Assembly: GCA_964640995.1 (NCBI GenBank)
Contig: CAZXJJ010000002.1
Location: 62,001 to 126,000 of the forward strand
Reading direction: 5' to 3'
Length of the DNA: 64,000 bases
Origin: JAAYUH01 sp964640995
GTDB taxonomy: Bacteria > Caldisericota > Caldisericia > B22-G15
Both the position numbers and the translations under genes were made by a program. Shown piece after piece: positions 26,205 to 35,854 of the stretch (its first letter is position 1; each line of letters starts with the position of its first letter). The notes under the pieces were generated by a model. That model ran no database searches and was not told the origin of the DNA. It was given only the letters and a program-made list of their open reading frames with translations.

Positions 26205-26804
26205 CTATTCCCTCCTTTTTAAAATTCCATTTAAAACTGCAATAAAAATAGCAATCAAGAAAAATCCTCCAGGTGGAAATGAGAGAATAGCCATTGGTTC
26301 AAAATTTTTAGAAAACACTTCTTTTCCAAGAAATGTTCCTTTTCCTAAAATTTCTCTGATTGCGCTTAAAAGAATAATAACCCATGAATATCCAAAGGCC
26401 ATTCCTAACGAATCCATTAATGTTTCAGAAAGAATTCTTTTAGAAGAAAAAGCTTCGACTCTTCCTAAAACTATACAATTAACAACAATTAAAGGAATAA
26501 AAACACCCATAGATTTTGATAGAGGTGGAAAATATGCCTTCATTATAAGATCAACTATTGTTGTGGGAACGGCAATAAAGATTAAAAAAATTGGAATTCT
26601 TACTTCATTTGGAATTATTTTTCTAAATGCTGAGGAAAGAATTTCTGCTATTATTAAAACAAAACTAAACCCTAAACTCATTCCAATCCCATTTGCGACA
26701 TCAGTTGATACTGCAAGAACAGAACAGAGTCCTAACATTAAAATTAGTATTGGATTTTCTCTTGTTAAACCCTTTGTAAACTCTTTTATTAAGTTCCTCT
26801 TCAT
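26205..26804 (-). CDS. rnfE: Rnf complex subunit RnfE
   Basis: This 199-residue membrane protein is the pseudo-symmetric partner of RnfA. NPILILMLGLCSVLAVS and IPLIVVNCIVLGR hold the matching cysteines. The two form the inverted-repeat channel core. It abuts rnfA and rnfG with no intergenic bases. Confidence 0.95.
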   Translation of the reverse strand: MKRNLIKEFTKGLTRENPILILMLGLCSVLAVSTDVANGIGMSLGFSFVLIIAEILSSAFRKIIPNEVRIPIFLIFIAVPTTIVDLIMKAYFPPLSKSMGVFIPLIVVNCIVLGRVEAFSSKRILSETLMDSLGMAFGYSWVIILLSAIREILGKGTFLGKEVFSKNFEPMAILSFPPGGFFLIAIFIAVLNGILKRRE

Positions 26805-27362
26805 CTATTTCCTCCCTTTTACATTTTCAAGATAAAACACACCAATCTTTTTAATTGCAAGAGCTACTGCATTTGATGAAATTGTGGCACCAGAGATTGC
26901 ATTAACATCACTTTTTACTTTAAATGGGTCTTTTAAATTTTTATTCACAAACTGATTCCTAAATGAATTTTCAGCAATTTTTGCACCAAGCCCCGGAGTT
27001 TCACTGTGTTCTAAAACATATATACCTTTACATTTTTCTCCTTCATATCCAAAAAGAGATTCAATTTTTCCACCATATCCAGAAAATTTTGCTCTAATAA
27101 TATAACCTAAATTTCCATCTTTTAAATTAACTTTGTAAACATCTATTATATTAATTCCACCACCGATATCTTTATTAGAATAATCAGAAATAGATTCAAA
27201 ATTATCGAGATCTGGAAAAATTTCACTTATAGCGCTTTTAATTGTTTCATACTTTTGTTCTTCAATTTTTGGAGATGTAAAAGAATAAACCCAAGATAGT
27301 AAAACAGCACCAATTGTTGCTATTATAAAAACAGTTATACCAGATTTTATTATTTTATTCAT
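26805..27362 (-). CDS. rnfG: Rnf complex subunit RnfG (covalent FMN)
   Basis: This 185-residue protein has one N-terminal membrane helix and an extracytoplasmic FMN-binding domain. The flavinylation site SGAT has its threonine at T160 (AISGATISS), and ETPGLGAKI is the usual second motif. FMN would be attached by an ApbE-type transferase, not found in this window. Confidence 0.95.
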   Translation of the reverse strand: MNKIIKSGITVFIIATIGAVLLSWVYSFTSPKIEEQKYETIKSAISEIFPDLDNFESISDYSNKDIGGGINIIDVYKVNLKDGNLGYIIRAKFSGYGGKIESLFGYEGEKCKGIYVLEHSETPGLGAKIAENSFRNQFVNKNLKDPFKVKSDVNAISGATISSNAVALAIKKIGVFYLENVKGRK

Positions 27363-28333
27363 TTCTTTCCTCCAGTTCCAAAAATTCTTGGTTTTAATTG
27401 ATCAAGAAAAGGAGTAACAACATTCATAGAAAGAATTGCAAAAGAAACACCTTCTGGATAAATTCCCCAATTTCTTATCACAAAAGTTAAAGCACCAATA
27501 CCAATTCCATAAATTAGCTTTCCTAAATTTGTAATTGGACTTGTAACATAATCAGTTGCCATAAAAAATGCACCAATAATCAAACCTCCTGATAATATAT
27601 GAAAAAGTGGATCTTGTCTGAAAAGAATTGATAAAAGTGCAACTGTAAGAATAATTGAAACTGGAATTTTTATATCAATGATATCTCTTCTAATTAAAAT
27701 TAAAACAATAAATCCAAGAATAAGTAAAAATTTTGATGTCTCACCAATTGATCCTCCAATTCTTCCAAAAAAGAGGTCAAAATATAAATTTGAGGAGATT
27801 TTTAGTTGACCAGATCTGAAAAGGTCCAGTGGAGTTGCTGATGTAATGATTTGGTTAGTTCCTGTTCTATATAAAACTTTAAAAAAGTTATATTGAGGGT
27901 CAATCCATTTATTTAAAATTCCTGTCCATGATAAAAATATAACTGCTCTTCCAAAAAGTGCTGGATTTATAAAATTTGAACCAATTCCACCAAAAAGTTG
28001 TTTTGCAATAATAATTGCACATGCAGAACCAATTGCGATTATCCATAATGGAGTAAAAGGTGAAGTTATCATTCCAAGAAGCAAACCTGTTACAGCAGCA
28101 CTCCAGTCTCCAATTGTAATTTTTTGTTTTGTAATAACTTCATAAAGATATTCTGAAATAACTGCTGTTATTATACTTGTTAATATAATAAAAAGCGCTT
28201 GAATTCCAAATGAGTAAACCCCCCAAATTGCTGCGGGAAGAAGAGCAAAAAAAACCATCTTCATAATTTTAGAAACAGTTAATGTATCTTTTATATGTGG
28301 TGAAGAAGAAACAATTACTTTATATTCAGCCAT
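27359..28333 (-). CDS. rnfD: Rnf complex subunit RnfD (covalent FMN)
   Basis: This 324-residue membrane protein has about nine helices. It carries the flavinylation motif SATP with threonine T167, and GGIGSNFINPALFGRA. It is part of the membrane electron path between RnfG and RnfC. It overlaps rnfG by four bases. Confidence 0.96.
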   Translation of the reverse strand: MAEYKVIVSSSPHIKDTLTVSKIMKMVFFALLPAAIWGVYSFGIQALFIILTSIITAVISEYLYEVITKQKITIGDWSAAVTGLLLGMITSPFTPLWIIAIGSACAIIIAKQLFGGIGSNFINPALFGRAVIFLSWTGILNKWIDPQYNFFKVLYRTGTNQIITSATPLDLFRSGQLKISSNLYFDLFFGRIGGSIGETSKFLLILGFIVLILIRRDIIDIKIPVSIILTVALLSILFRQDPLFHILSGGLIIGAFFMATDYVTSPITNLGKLIYGIGIGALTFVIRNWGIYPEGVSFAILSMNVVTPFLDQLKPRIFGTGGKK

Positions 28334-28346
28334 TTTCTCCTCCTTT

Positions 28347-29669
28347 TTATTTCTTCTTTAATAGTTCACCTTTTGTAAATCTAATACTTTGAACAAGATG
28401 TCTTTTTGATGGACAAACATAAGCACATGTTCCACACTCTATACAATCCAATGCACCATAAAATTTTGCCTTTTCAAAAACATCAATTCTTGAATAAGCA
28501 TCTATAAGCATAGGCATAAGATACATTGGACATGCATCAGCACATCTTCCGCATCTTATACATGGGTATTCTTCATATTCTTTAACCTCTTTATCTGTAA
28601 AAAGAAGAATTCCTGAAGTTCCTTTTGTAATGGGAATATTCAGAGTATAAGATGAAAACCCCATCATTGGACCACCAAAAATTATTTTTTTGAGATTCTC
28701 AATTGCTCCACCGCAATATTTGATAATATCTTCTGAAATAGTACCAATTTTCACTCTTAAGTTTTTTTGTTCTTTAACACCTGAACCACTTACAGTTAAA
28801 ACTCTATCTATTGAAGGTTTACCATCATAAATTGCTTCTTTTATTGCAAAAACAGTTTGAACATTTTGCACAATACATCCAACATCAAAAGGTAAACCAC
28901 CAGAAGGAACCTCTTTTCCCAAAATTGCCTTAATTAGATGCTTTTCTGAACCTTGGGGATACTTTGTTTTTAAAATAACTATTTCTGTTGAACCATTTAA
29001 ATTTCTTGCTTTAATGAATTTATTTAGTTCATCTGCTGCTTCAGTTTTATTATCTTCTATTCCTATTAATATTTTTTGAGGATTGATAATTTTTTTCAAA
29101 ATTTCAATACCTTTAACAATTCCTTCACTCTCTTCAACCATTAATCTATAGTCACAAGTCAAAAATGGTTCACATTCAGCACCATTTATAATTAAATATT
29201 CAATTTTTTTATCAGGTGGAGGAGATAACTTTATGTGAGTTGGAAATGCTGCACCACCCATTCCAACAATACCTGCTTCTTTAATAAGATCCAAAAATTC
29301 TTCTCTTGAAAGTGATTCAATTTTAGATAGTTCTCTTGGTTCATAGCTCTTTTCTTCTTTAAAATCATTTTTAATTCTTATTGCAAGAGAAGATCTTCCA
29401 GTTGGTAAAATAACATTTTCAATACTTTTAACTTCTCCTGATACTGATGAGTGAACTGGAGCATAAACTTTTGCTTTTGAATCACCTATTTTTTGTCCAA
29501 CTTTAACATAATCACCCTGTTTAACAAGTGGTTCATTAGGTGCTCCAGTATGTTGATGAAGTGGTATTATAACTTCTTCAACATCAAAAAATTCCTCAAT
29601 TTTTTTATCTTTTGTAAATTTTGATTCTTCTGGATGAACCCCTCCTTTTTTAAATGTTAAAACCTTCAT
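28347..29669 (-). CDS. rnfC: Rnf complex subunit RnfC (NADH/NAD side)
   Basis: This 440-residue protein begins with the RnfC barrel (FKKGGVHPEESK). It has the GMGGAAFPTHIKL nucleotide/FMN-binding region and two 4Fe-4S motifs near the C terminus (CIRCGRCADACP and CIECGTCAYVCP). It exchanges electrons with NAD. It is the first gene of the C-D-G-E-A-B order usual in clostridia and thermotogae. Confidence 0.96.
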   Translation of the reverse strand: MKVLTFKKGGVHPEESKFTKDKKIEEFFDVEEVIIPLHQHTGAPNEPLVKQGDYVKVGQKIGDSKAKVYAPVHSSVSGEVKSIENVILPTGRSSLAIRIKNDFKEEKSYEPRELSKIESLSREEFLDLIKEAGIVGMGGAAFPTHIKLSPPPDKKIEYLIINGAECEPFLTCDYRLMVEESEGIVKGIEILKKIINPQKILIGIEDNKTEAADELNKFIKARNLNGSTEIVILKTKYPQGSEKHLIKAILGKEVPSGGLPFDVGCIVQNVQTVFAIKEAIYDGKPSIDRVLTVSGSGVKEQKNLRVKIGTISEDIIKYCGGAIENLKKIIFGGPMMGFSSYTLNIPITKGTSGILLFTDKEVKEYEEYPCIRCGRCADACPMYLMPMLIDAYSRIDVFEKAKFYGALDCIECGTCAYVCPSKRHLVQSIRFTKGELLKKK

Positions 29670-30223
29670 TCAATCTTTTCCTCCTTCTTTCTCTGTTCAT
29701 GCCCACAATAAGGACAAACATCCCAATCAATTTCAATTGGCTTTCCACAAAAAGTGCACTCTTTTTTTAATTTTGTTTTACAATAGGGGCAAATAAGAAA
29801 ATTTTCTCTTATAGGTGCTCCACAATTTGGACATTTAGCCTTTTCTCTTGAAAGAAGATGAGCCCAATACTCTCTTTCAAGTTGTAAAGTTTCTCTTTCA
29901 AGTTTGTCAATTTCAAGTTCTTCTTTTGTCCATGGTGGCCTTATTAATAGATATATTAGAAGTGGAATCAATCCGCCAATTGGAATTGAGAGAATATGAA
30001 ATATCCAAGATGGATTTGCGAATGTTTTATAAATAAAAGGAAAAATAACTCCACCAAATAAAATCAAAATTAACCAAAGATATGGACCAAATCCTCTCTT
30101 TTTAGAATCTTGGAATGCCCAATAAGCAAGAAGTAAATTTAAAAGAATAAGAACAAGATAAAAATAAGTTGTATATTTTACTAATGGTTCAAAAATATCT
30201 CCAACAACTTCTCCCAAAGACAC
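29666..30223 (-). CDS. Membrane protein with double zinc ribbon
   Basis: This 185-residue protein has three hydrophobic segments in its first half (about 18-38, 48-66, 75-92), a short helix, and then two zinc ribbons: CPNCG...CPYC and CTFCG...CPYCG. No enzymatic motif is seen. It overlaps the rnfC start by four bases, so it is co-translated with the Rnf genes, and may help in assembly or membrane placement; that is inference. Confidence 0.75.
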   Translation of the reverse strand: MSLGEVVGDIFEPLVKYTTYFYLVLILLNLLLAYWAFQDSKKRGFGPYLWLILILFGGVIFPFIYKTFANPSWIFHILSIPIGGLIPLLIYLLIRPPWTKEELEIDKLERETLQLEREYWAHLLSREKAKCPNCGAPIRENFLICPYCKTKLKKECTFCGKPIEIDWDVCPYCGHEQRKKEEKIE

Positions 30224-30226
30224 CTC

Positions 30227-31552
30227 CTAATAATTATTGTATCTATTTAAAAGAGTTCTAAATTCACCTGCAACATAAAATGAACCAGTGACAAGGATCG
30301 GTTTATTGTCAAAAAATTTAAAAGATTCTTCAAATGCTTCTCTTAAATTTTTTGTTATCAAACTTTTTCCATTAGGATTTAATTTTTTATAAATATCATT
30401 TAACTTAAAAGGAGATACTCTTCTTTCTTTTGCTCCTTCTGGAGCAGTTAAAATAACTTTGTCGATTATTGGTATCAATACTCTAAAAATTCCTTCGATA
30501 TCTTTATCTCCCAACACACCAAAAATCAAATTTATTTTACCATAATCAAAATATGTTTTTATAAACTCTTTTATTTCAGAAATTGAAACAACATTGTGAG
30601 AACCATCTATTATAAATGTTTTTCCAAATTTTTCAATAATTTCCCCTCTTCCTGCAATAAAACTTTCAAATAAACCCTTCCTTAATTTTTTTTCATCTAT
30701 ATTAATTATTCCCTTTTCTTCAATTATCTCTATTGATTTTATTGCTAATGATGAATTTGAAACTTGATATCTACCAAGAAGTTTTAATTCTAAATTCTCA
30801 AAAACATTTTTATCAGATTTATATGAATAAATTGTCTTATCTTTAAGAAAATTAATATCATAAGTTGTGAAATCTTTTCTTTCAATGAAAACATTCGAGT
30901 TTAATTCCTTTGCTCTATTTATTATAACTTCCATTGCTTCATCTCTTTGTTTTGAAACAACAAGTGGAGATTTTTCTTTAATTATTCCTGCTTTTTCAAA
31001 AGCAATTTCTCTTATTGTGTTTCCAAGAATTTCTGTATGGTCATAATCTATTGTGGTTATTATAGAAACTAAAGGGCTTTCAATTATATTTGTTGCATCC
31101 AATCTTCCACCAAGTCCAACCTCAAGAACTATAAAATCAACATTATTCTCATCAAAATATTTAAATGCTAAAGCGGTTAAAATTTCAAAAAGTGTTGGTT
31201 CACCTATTTCTTTGAAAATTGGGGTATTTTCATAAATTTTTTTTATAATAAAAATATTTTCACCAAAATATTTTGAATCAATCAATTTTTTATCTATTGA
31301 GATTCTTTCTCTGAAACATTGAAGATGTGGTGATGTATATAATCCAACTTTAAAACCATGTGCCATAAGTAAATTAGTGACAAAAACTGCAGTTGATCCT
31401 TTACCTTTTGTTCCTGCAATATGAATTATTTTTTTGTTTAAATGAGGATTTCCTAAAGATTTAAGTAATCTTTCTATTCTCTCTAAACCTGGCTTTATTC
31501 CTCTTCTCTCTCTTTTTCCCAAAAATTCAAGTGCTTCAAAATAAGTAAACAT
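30227..31552 (-). CDS. folC: Folylpolyglutamate/dihydrofolate synthase
   Basis: This 441-residue Mur-ligase-like enzyme has the ATP loop IAGTKGKGSTAVF, SPHLQCFRERI and LEVGLGGRLDATN of the FolC family. It adds glutamate to (dihydro)folates, in keeping with the fhs folate branch at the end of the window. It starts directly after the valS stop. Confidence 0.94.
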   Translation of the reverse strand: MFTYFEALEFLGKRERRGIKPGLERIERLLKSLGNPHLNKKIIHIAGTKGKGSTAVFVTNLLMAHGFKVGLYTSPHLQCFRERISIDKKLIDSKYFGENIFIIKKIYENTPIFKEIGEPTLFEILTALAFKYFDENNVDFIVLEVGLGGRLDATNIIESPLVSIITTIDYDHTEILGNTIREIAFEKAGIIKEKSPLVVSKQRDEAMEVIINRAKELNSNVFIERKDFTTYDINFLKDKTIYSYKSDKNVFENLELKLLGRYQVSNSSLAIKSIEIIEEKGIINIDEKKLRKGLFESFIAGRGEIIEKFGKTFIIDGSHNVVSISEIKEFIKTYFDYGKINLIFGVLGDKDIEGIFRVLIPIIDKVILTAPEGAKERRVSPFKLNDIYKKLNPNGKSLITKNLREAFEESFKFFDNKPILVTGSFYVAGEFRTLLNRYNNY

Positions 31553-34144
31553 TTAACTTTTCAATTCATCTATATGCATTGAAAGGAGTTTTAATCTATT
31601 CTCGTTTTCATTTAATTTTTCTTTGGTCTCATCTATAACATCAAGAGGTGCTTTTTCAAGAAAATCTTTATTGCTCAATCTACTCTTTAATGAAGATATA
31701 TCTTTTTTGAGTGACGCAATCTCTTTTTCCATAATTTTAATTCTTTCTTCAATTGGATACTCTTTTTCAATATAAAGAATAATTTCTGCTCCAAGAGCGA
31801 TGTCTTTTATACTTTTTAAATCCTCCTCATCCTTATTTAAAATCTCGCAATAAGATAATTTCTCTATATAATTTTTCCAATAGTTAAGAAATTCATTATC
31901 AAATCTTATATAAACTTTTTCTTTTTTCTTTAATGGTATATTTAAAACACTCTTTAAATTCCTTATACTTTTATTTATCTCCATAAAAATTTTAAATTCT
32001 TCAATTGATTTATCATCAAATATAAAATCTTCTTTATTAGGATATTTTGAATGAACAATTGTCTTTTCATGAGGTAATAAAATCTTATAGAGTTTTTCAG
32101 TTATAAAAGGGATAAGAGGATGGAAAAGTTTAAGAGAATTTACAAAAACAGTAAATAAAACATATTTATTTGTTTTATCATTTCTAAATTTTGAGAGTTC
32201 AATATACCAATCACAAAATTCATGCCAATAAAATTCATATAAAATTCTTGTTATCTCTCCAAATTCATAACTATCTATAAATTTATTTGCAAGTTCTGAA
32301 ACTTCATGCAATCTTGAAAAAATCCACTTATCTTCTTTTTGTAATGAAAGTTCAATTTTTTCATCTGGATTAAAATCTTTAAGGAAATTTATTACAAATC
32401 TTCCTGAGTTCCAAATTTTATTCATGAAATTTCTTGAAAATTTAATTCTTCCTATTGAAAGGTTAACATCTTGACCACCAAGTGTGAAAAGTTGAGAAAA
32501 AGTAAATCTTGTTGCATCTGCGCCATACTCATTAATAAGTTCAATAGGATCAATAACATTTCCAATAGTTTTACTCATCTTTCTTCCCTTTTCATCCCTT
32601 ATAAGACCATGTATTAGTACATGTTTAAATGGTTCTTTTTTCATAAAGTAAAATCCAAACATAACCATTCTTGCAACCCAGAAAAATAGAATATCATATC
32701 CTGTTACAAGAAGTGATGTTGGATAATAAAATTCAAGGTCTTTTGTTTTTTCTGGCCATCCAAGAGTTGCAAAGGGCCATAAACCTGAAGAGAACCATGT
32801 ATCAAGAACATCATTATCTCTTTCAACTTCTCCACCACAATCAGGACATATTTGTATTTCATCTTCACTTGTAAATTTTTTGTTACAACTCCTGCAATAA
32901 TAAACTGGAATTCTGTGCCCCCACCATATTTGTCTTGAAATACACCAATCCTTAATATTTATAAGCCAATCTTCATAAACTTTTTGCCATCTTTCAGGAA
33001 TAATTTTTACTCTTCCATCTCTTACTGCTTTAATTCCCTCTTCTGCTAGGGGCTTCATTTTAACAAACCACTGTTTTGATATGTATGGCTCAATTAAATT
33101 TTTACATCTATCATGAATTCCAACAGTATGAATATAATCTTTTATTTCAACAAGATACCCTTTTTCTTTTAATTCATTAATAATTTTTTCTCTTGCTTCA
33201 AACCTTGAAAGGTTAGCAAATTTACCACCATTTTCATTTATCTTTCCATCTTCTGTTAAAATATTTATTTTTTCTAAATTGTGTCTTAAACCAATTTCAT
33301 AATCTAATGGATCATGTGCAGGAGTTACCTTAACAGCACCTGTTCCAAACTCCATATCAACAACTTCATCCTCAATTAATGGAATTTCTCTTCCAACTAT
33401 TGGTAAAATTAAAATTTTTCCAACTAAATTTTTATATCTCTTATCTTTAGAATTTACTGCAACAGCAGTGTCTCCAAGCATTGTTTCAGGTCTTGTTGTT
33501 GCAACAACAATAAAGTCATTAGAGTCTTTAAATGGATATTTTATAAAATAAAGATTTGTTTTTTCTTCAATGTGTTCAACCTCAAGATCTGAAAGAGAAG
33601 TTTTACAAACTGGACACCAATTTATCATATATTCACCTTGATAAATTAACCCTTCATTATAAAGTGTAATAAATACCCTAAGTACTGCTCTCTGATACTC
33701 TGGATCCATTGTGAATCGATGTCTTGACCAATCTGCATATATACCTAACCTTTTCTGTTGTTCAACTATTTTGTTTCCATATTTTTCTTTCCACTCCCAA
33801 ACTTTTTGAAGAAATTTTTCTCTTCCTAATTCTTCTTTTGTAATTCCATCTTTAATCAAATCATTTTCCACCATGAGTTGAGTTGCAATTCCTGCATGAT
33901 CAACTCCTGGTATCCACAAAACCTCAAACCCCTTCATCTTCTTGAATCTTATCATTATATCTTGAAGTGTTAAGTTAAATGCATGGCCTAAATGAAGTGA
34001 TCCTGTTACATTTGGAGGAGGCATAACTATTGAGTATGGGTTTTTATCGCTATTATTATTAGAATAAAAAATGTTTTCATCTAACCAGAATTTGTAAATT
34101 TCACTTTCTACTTCTTTTGGTGAATAGAGTTTATCTAAATCCAT
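31553..34144 (-). CDS. valS: Valine-tRNA ligase
   Basis: This 863-residue class I synthetase has the HLGH signature (PPNVTGSLHLGHAFN), the KMSKT loop (GRKMSKTIGN), a CP1 editing domain, zinc-type CPVC and CRSC/CPDC knuckles, and a C-terminal coiled coil. I start it at the ATG at 34144, which follows AGGAGG; the frame extends 17 codons upstream without support. Confidence 0.97.
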   Translation of the reverse strand: MDLDKLYSPKEVESEIYKFWLDENIFYSNNNSDKNPYSIVMPPPNVTGSLHLGHAFNLTLQDIMIRFKKMKGFEVLWIPGVDHAGIATQLMVENDLIKDGITKEELGREKFLQKVWEWKEKYGNKIVEQQKRLGIYADWSRHRFTMDPEYQRAVLRVFITLYNEGLIYQGEYMINWCPVCKTSLSDLEVEHIEEKTNLYFIKYPFKDSNDFIVVATTRPETMLGDTAVAVNSKDKRYKNLVGKILILPIVGREIPLIEDEVVDMEFGTGAVKVTPAHDPLDYEIGLRHNLEKINILTEDGKINENGGKFANLSRFEAREKIINELKEKGYLVEIKDYIHTVGIHDRCKNLIEPYISKQWFVKMKPLAEEGIKAVRDGRVKIIPERWQKVYEDWLINIKDWCISRQIWWGHRIPVYYCRSCNKKFTSEDEIQICPDCGGEVERDNDVLDTWFSSGLWPFATLGWPEKTKDLEFYYPTSLLVTGYDILFFWVARMVMFGFYFMKKEPFKHVLIHGLIRDEKGRKMSKTIGNVIDPIELINEYGADATRFTFSQLFTLGGQDVNLSIGRIKFSRNFMNKIWNSGRFVINFLKDFNPDEKIELSLQKEDKWIFSRLHEVSELANKFIDSYEFGEITRILYEFYWHEFCDWYIELSKFRNDKTNKYVLFTVFVNSLKLFHPLIPFITEKLYKILLPHEKTIVHSKYPNKEDFIFDDKSIEEFKIFMEINKSIRNLKSVLNIPLKKKEKVYIRFDNEFLNYWKNYIEKLSYCEILNKDEEDLKSIKDIALGAEIILYIEKEYPIEERIKIMEKEIASLKKDISSLKSRLSNKDFLEKAPLDVIDETKEKLNENENRLKLLSMHIDELKS

Positions 34145-34186
34145 AAAAATTCCTCCTAAAAAACAAAAATTATTTCTATAATTGAA

Positions 34187-34192
34187 ATTATA
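34187..34192 (-). promoter_or_regulatory. Possible -10 element upstream of valS
   Basis: TATAAT lies on the minus strand in the 65-base gap between ribF and valS, the widest break in the long rbfA-pncB run. No good -35 is present. The leader would be about 35 bases, too short for a T-box. Confidence 0.3.
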
Positions 34193-34209
34193 CAAAAATT
34201 TATTGTTAA

Positions 34210-34950
34210 TTAAATAGTTTCATTGATTTTGTTTAAAAATTCTATTTTAATTTTTTCTGATAAAATATTTTCTCTTATAACTATTTCTCTCTTTATAATT
34301 TCAATTATTTGTTCTTTCTTTTCATTATTAATCTTAACAAAATATTTTCCATCTGGTGGCAGAAGTTTAATTGGATCAATTATTAACTGATCGTTTTCAT
34401 TTTTTCCTATAACAAAATAATTTTTATATAAAAACCTATTTGCATGCTCAATTTCTCCCATTTTAATTAACTTTCTAATTTTACTACTGCTTATTTTTTC
34501 TTTTTCAACTTTTTTTTCTTCAATCAATTCAATTTTAAAGCCATATAAATTGCTTAATTCCTCTAATTTTTTTCTGTCTCCTTCTTTATTTTTTCCAAAT
34601 TTAAATGATTTTCCAACAATTAAACATTTAATATCTAAATTCGAAATAAGAATTTTAATAAACTCATCTGAAGTTAAATTTTTAATATATTCATTAAACT
34701 CAATAAAAAATAAATAATCTATTCCTAAATCTTTAAAAATTTCTATTTTTTCTTCAATTGTAAACAAAACTTTTTCTTCTAAACCAAAAAATATAAAAGG
34801 CGGAGGATAAAATGAAACAATACAAGTTTTTAAATTGAGATTTTTCATTCTATTAATTATTTCTAAATGTCCTAAATGAACTGCATCATAAGTTCCGATT
34901 GATATTATAATCGGCTCTTTTATCTTTTCGAAATCACCAAATATCTTCAT
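34210..34950 (-). CDS. ribF: FAD synthetase (RibF-like) with eroded kinase domain
   Basis: This 246-residue protein begins with the nucleotidyltransferase domain of bifunctional RibF: GTYDAVHLGH (HxGH) and the ISSSKIRKLI motif are clear. The C-terminal riboflavin kinase part is reduced: a short LLPPDGKYFVKI strand pair remains, but I cannot find the kinase GxPTAN motif or the NxGxxPT block, and the protein is about 60 residues short. It should make FAD from FMN; kinase activity is doubtful. It overlaps truB by 17 bases. Confidence 0.82.
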   Translation of the reverse strand: MKIFGDFEKIKEPIIISIGTYDAVHLGHLEIINRMKNLNLKTCIVSFYPPPFIFFGLEEKVLFTIEEKIEIFKDLGIDYLFFIEFNEYIKNLTSDEFIKILISNLDIKCLIVGKSFKFGKNKEGDRKKLEELSNLYGFKIELIEEKKVEKEKISSSKIRKLIKMGEIEHANRFLYKNYFVIGKNENDQLIIDPIKLLPPDGKYFVKINNEKKEQIIEIIKREIVIRENILSEKIKIEFLNKINETI

Positions 34951-35854
34951 TTGTGTTTAAAATTCTAACTGGTTTTAATATTCCTGTTTCTTCAATATAT
35001 TTACCAATTCCTACTGCTTCTTGATTTCCATCTATAACTAAAATATAACCACCTCTTAAAAAAGGGTGTTCATATTTTATTTGAGAACCATTCTTAAATA
35101 ATGCTAATTTTTTCTGTGGAAGTTGAACCTTTGGAATAAAATCAAGAAAATTACTTATAGAAATTATTAAATCATTTAAATTGTTATTCAAAACCAATTC
35201 TTCAATTTCATCAAGATGATAACTTTCTTTTGCCTCAAGTTTACCAACTGCCGTTCTTATTAAATATGATAAAGTTCCAAAAGTCCCTAGTTTCTCACCA
35301 ATATCTCTTGCTATACTTCTCATATAGGTTCCTGATGAACAAAGAACTTTAAATTTTAATTTTGGAAAATTACCATCCATAAAATCTATAATTTCAAATT
35401 GATATATTTCTACTTTTCTCTCTTTTAAATCAACAATCTCTCCTTTCCTTGCAAGTTCATATGCTCTATGACCTGAAACTCTTTTTGCAGAAAATTGAGG
35501 AGGTAATTGTGTAAGCCTTCCAATAAATTCATCCTTTACTTTTTCTATCAATTTCAGGTTTACAAATGATGAATCTTTTTTTTCTAAAATATTTCCCCAG
35601 ATATCATCAGTATCTGTTTTAATTCCAAAGGTTATCTCTCCCTCATATTCTTTTGGTAATAAAAATAGAAGTGGTGTTAATTTTGTTGCTTCTCCAACAA
35701 GAATAGGCAGAACTCCTTGTGCCATAAAATCTAAAATCCCCCCATGACCGACTTTTTTAAATTTGCATATTTTTTTAATAGTATTCATAAATTGAAAAGA
35801 TGTTATACCTGGTGGTTTAAAGGAATTAATAATTCCACAATAAAAATCTTTCAT
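34934..35854 (-). CDS. truB: tRNA pseudouridine-55 synthase
   Basis: This 306-residue enzyme makes pseudouridine 55 in the tRNA T-loop. It has KPPGITSFQ at the start, the catalytic aspartate in GHGGILDFMAQGVL (usually GHxGTLDPxAxGVL) and the SSGTYMRSIARDIG block, with a C-terminal PUA-like tail. It lies between nrnA and ribF in the widespread rbfA-nrnA-truB-ribF order and overlaps both neighbours. Confidence 0.95.
   Translation of the reverse strand: MKDFYCGIINSFKPPGITSFQFMNTIKKICKFKKVGHGGILDFMAQGVLPILVGEATKLTPLLFLLPKEYEGEITFGIKTDTDDIWGNILEKKDSSFVNLKLIEKVKDEFIGRLTQLPPQFSAKRVSGHRAYELARKGEIVDLKERKVEIYQFEIIDFMDGNFPKLKFKVLCSSGTYMRSIARDIGEKLGTFGTLSYLIRTAVGKLEAKESYHLDEIEELVLNNNLNDLIISISNFLDFIPKVQLPQKKLALFKNGSQIKYEHPFLRGGYILVIDGNQEAVGIGKYIEETGILKPVRILNTNEDIW

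Noticed and set aside
34145..34209. T-box leader for valS
   Set aside because: The gap is only 65 bases and lacks the T-box core sequence.
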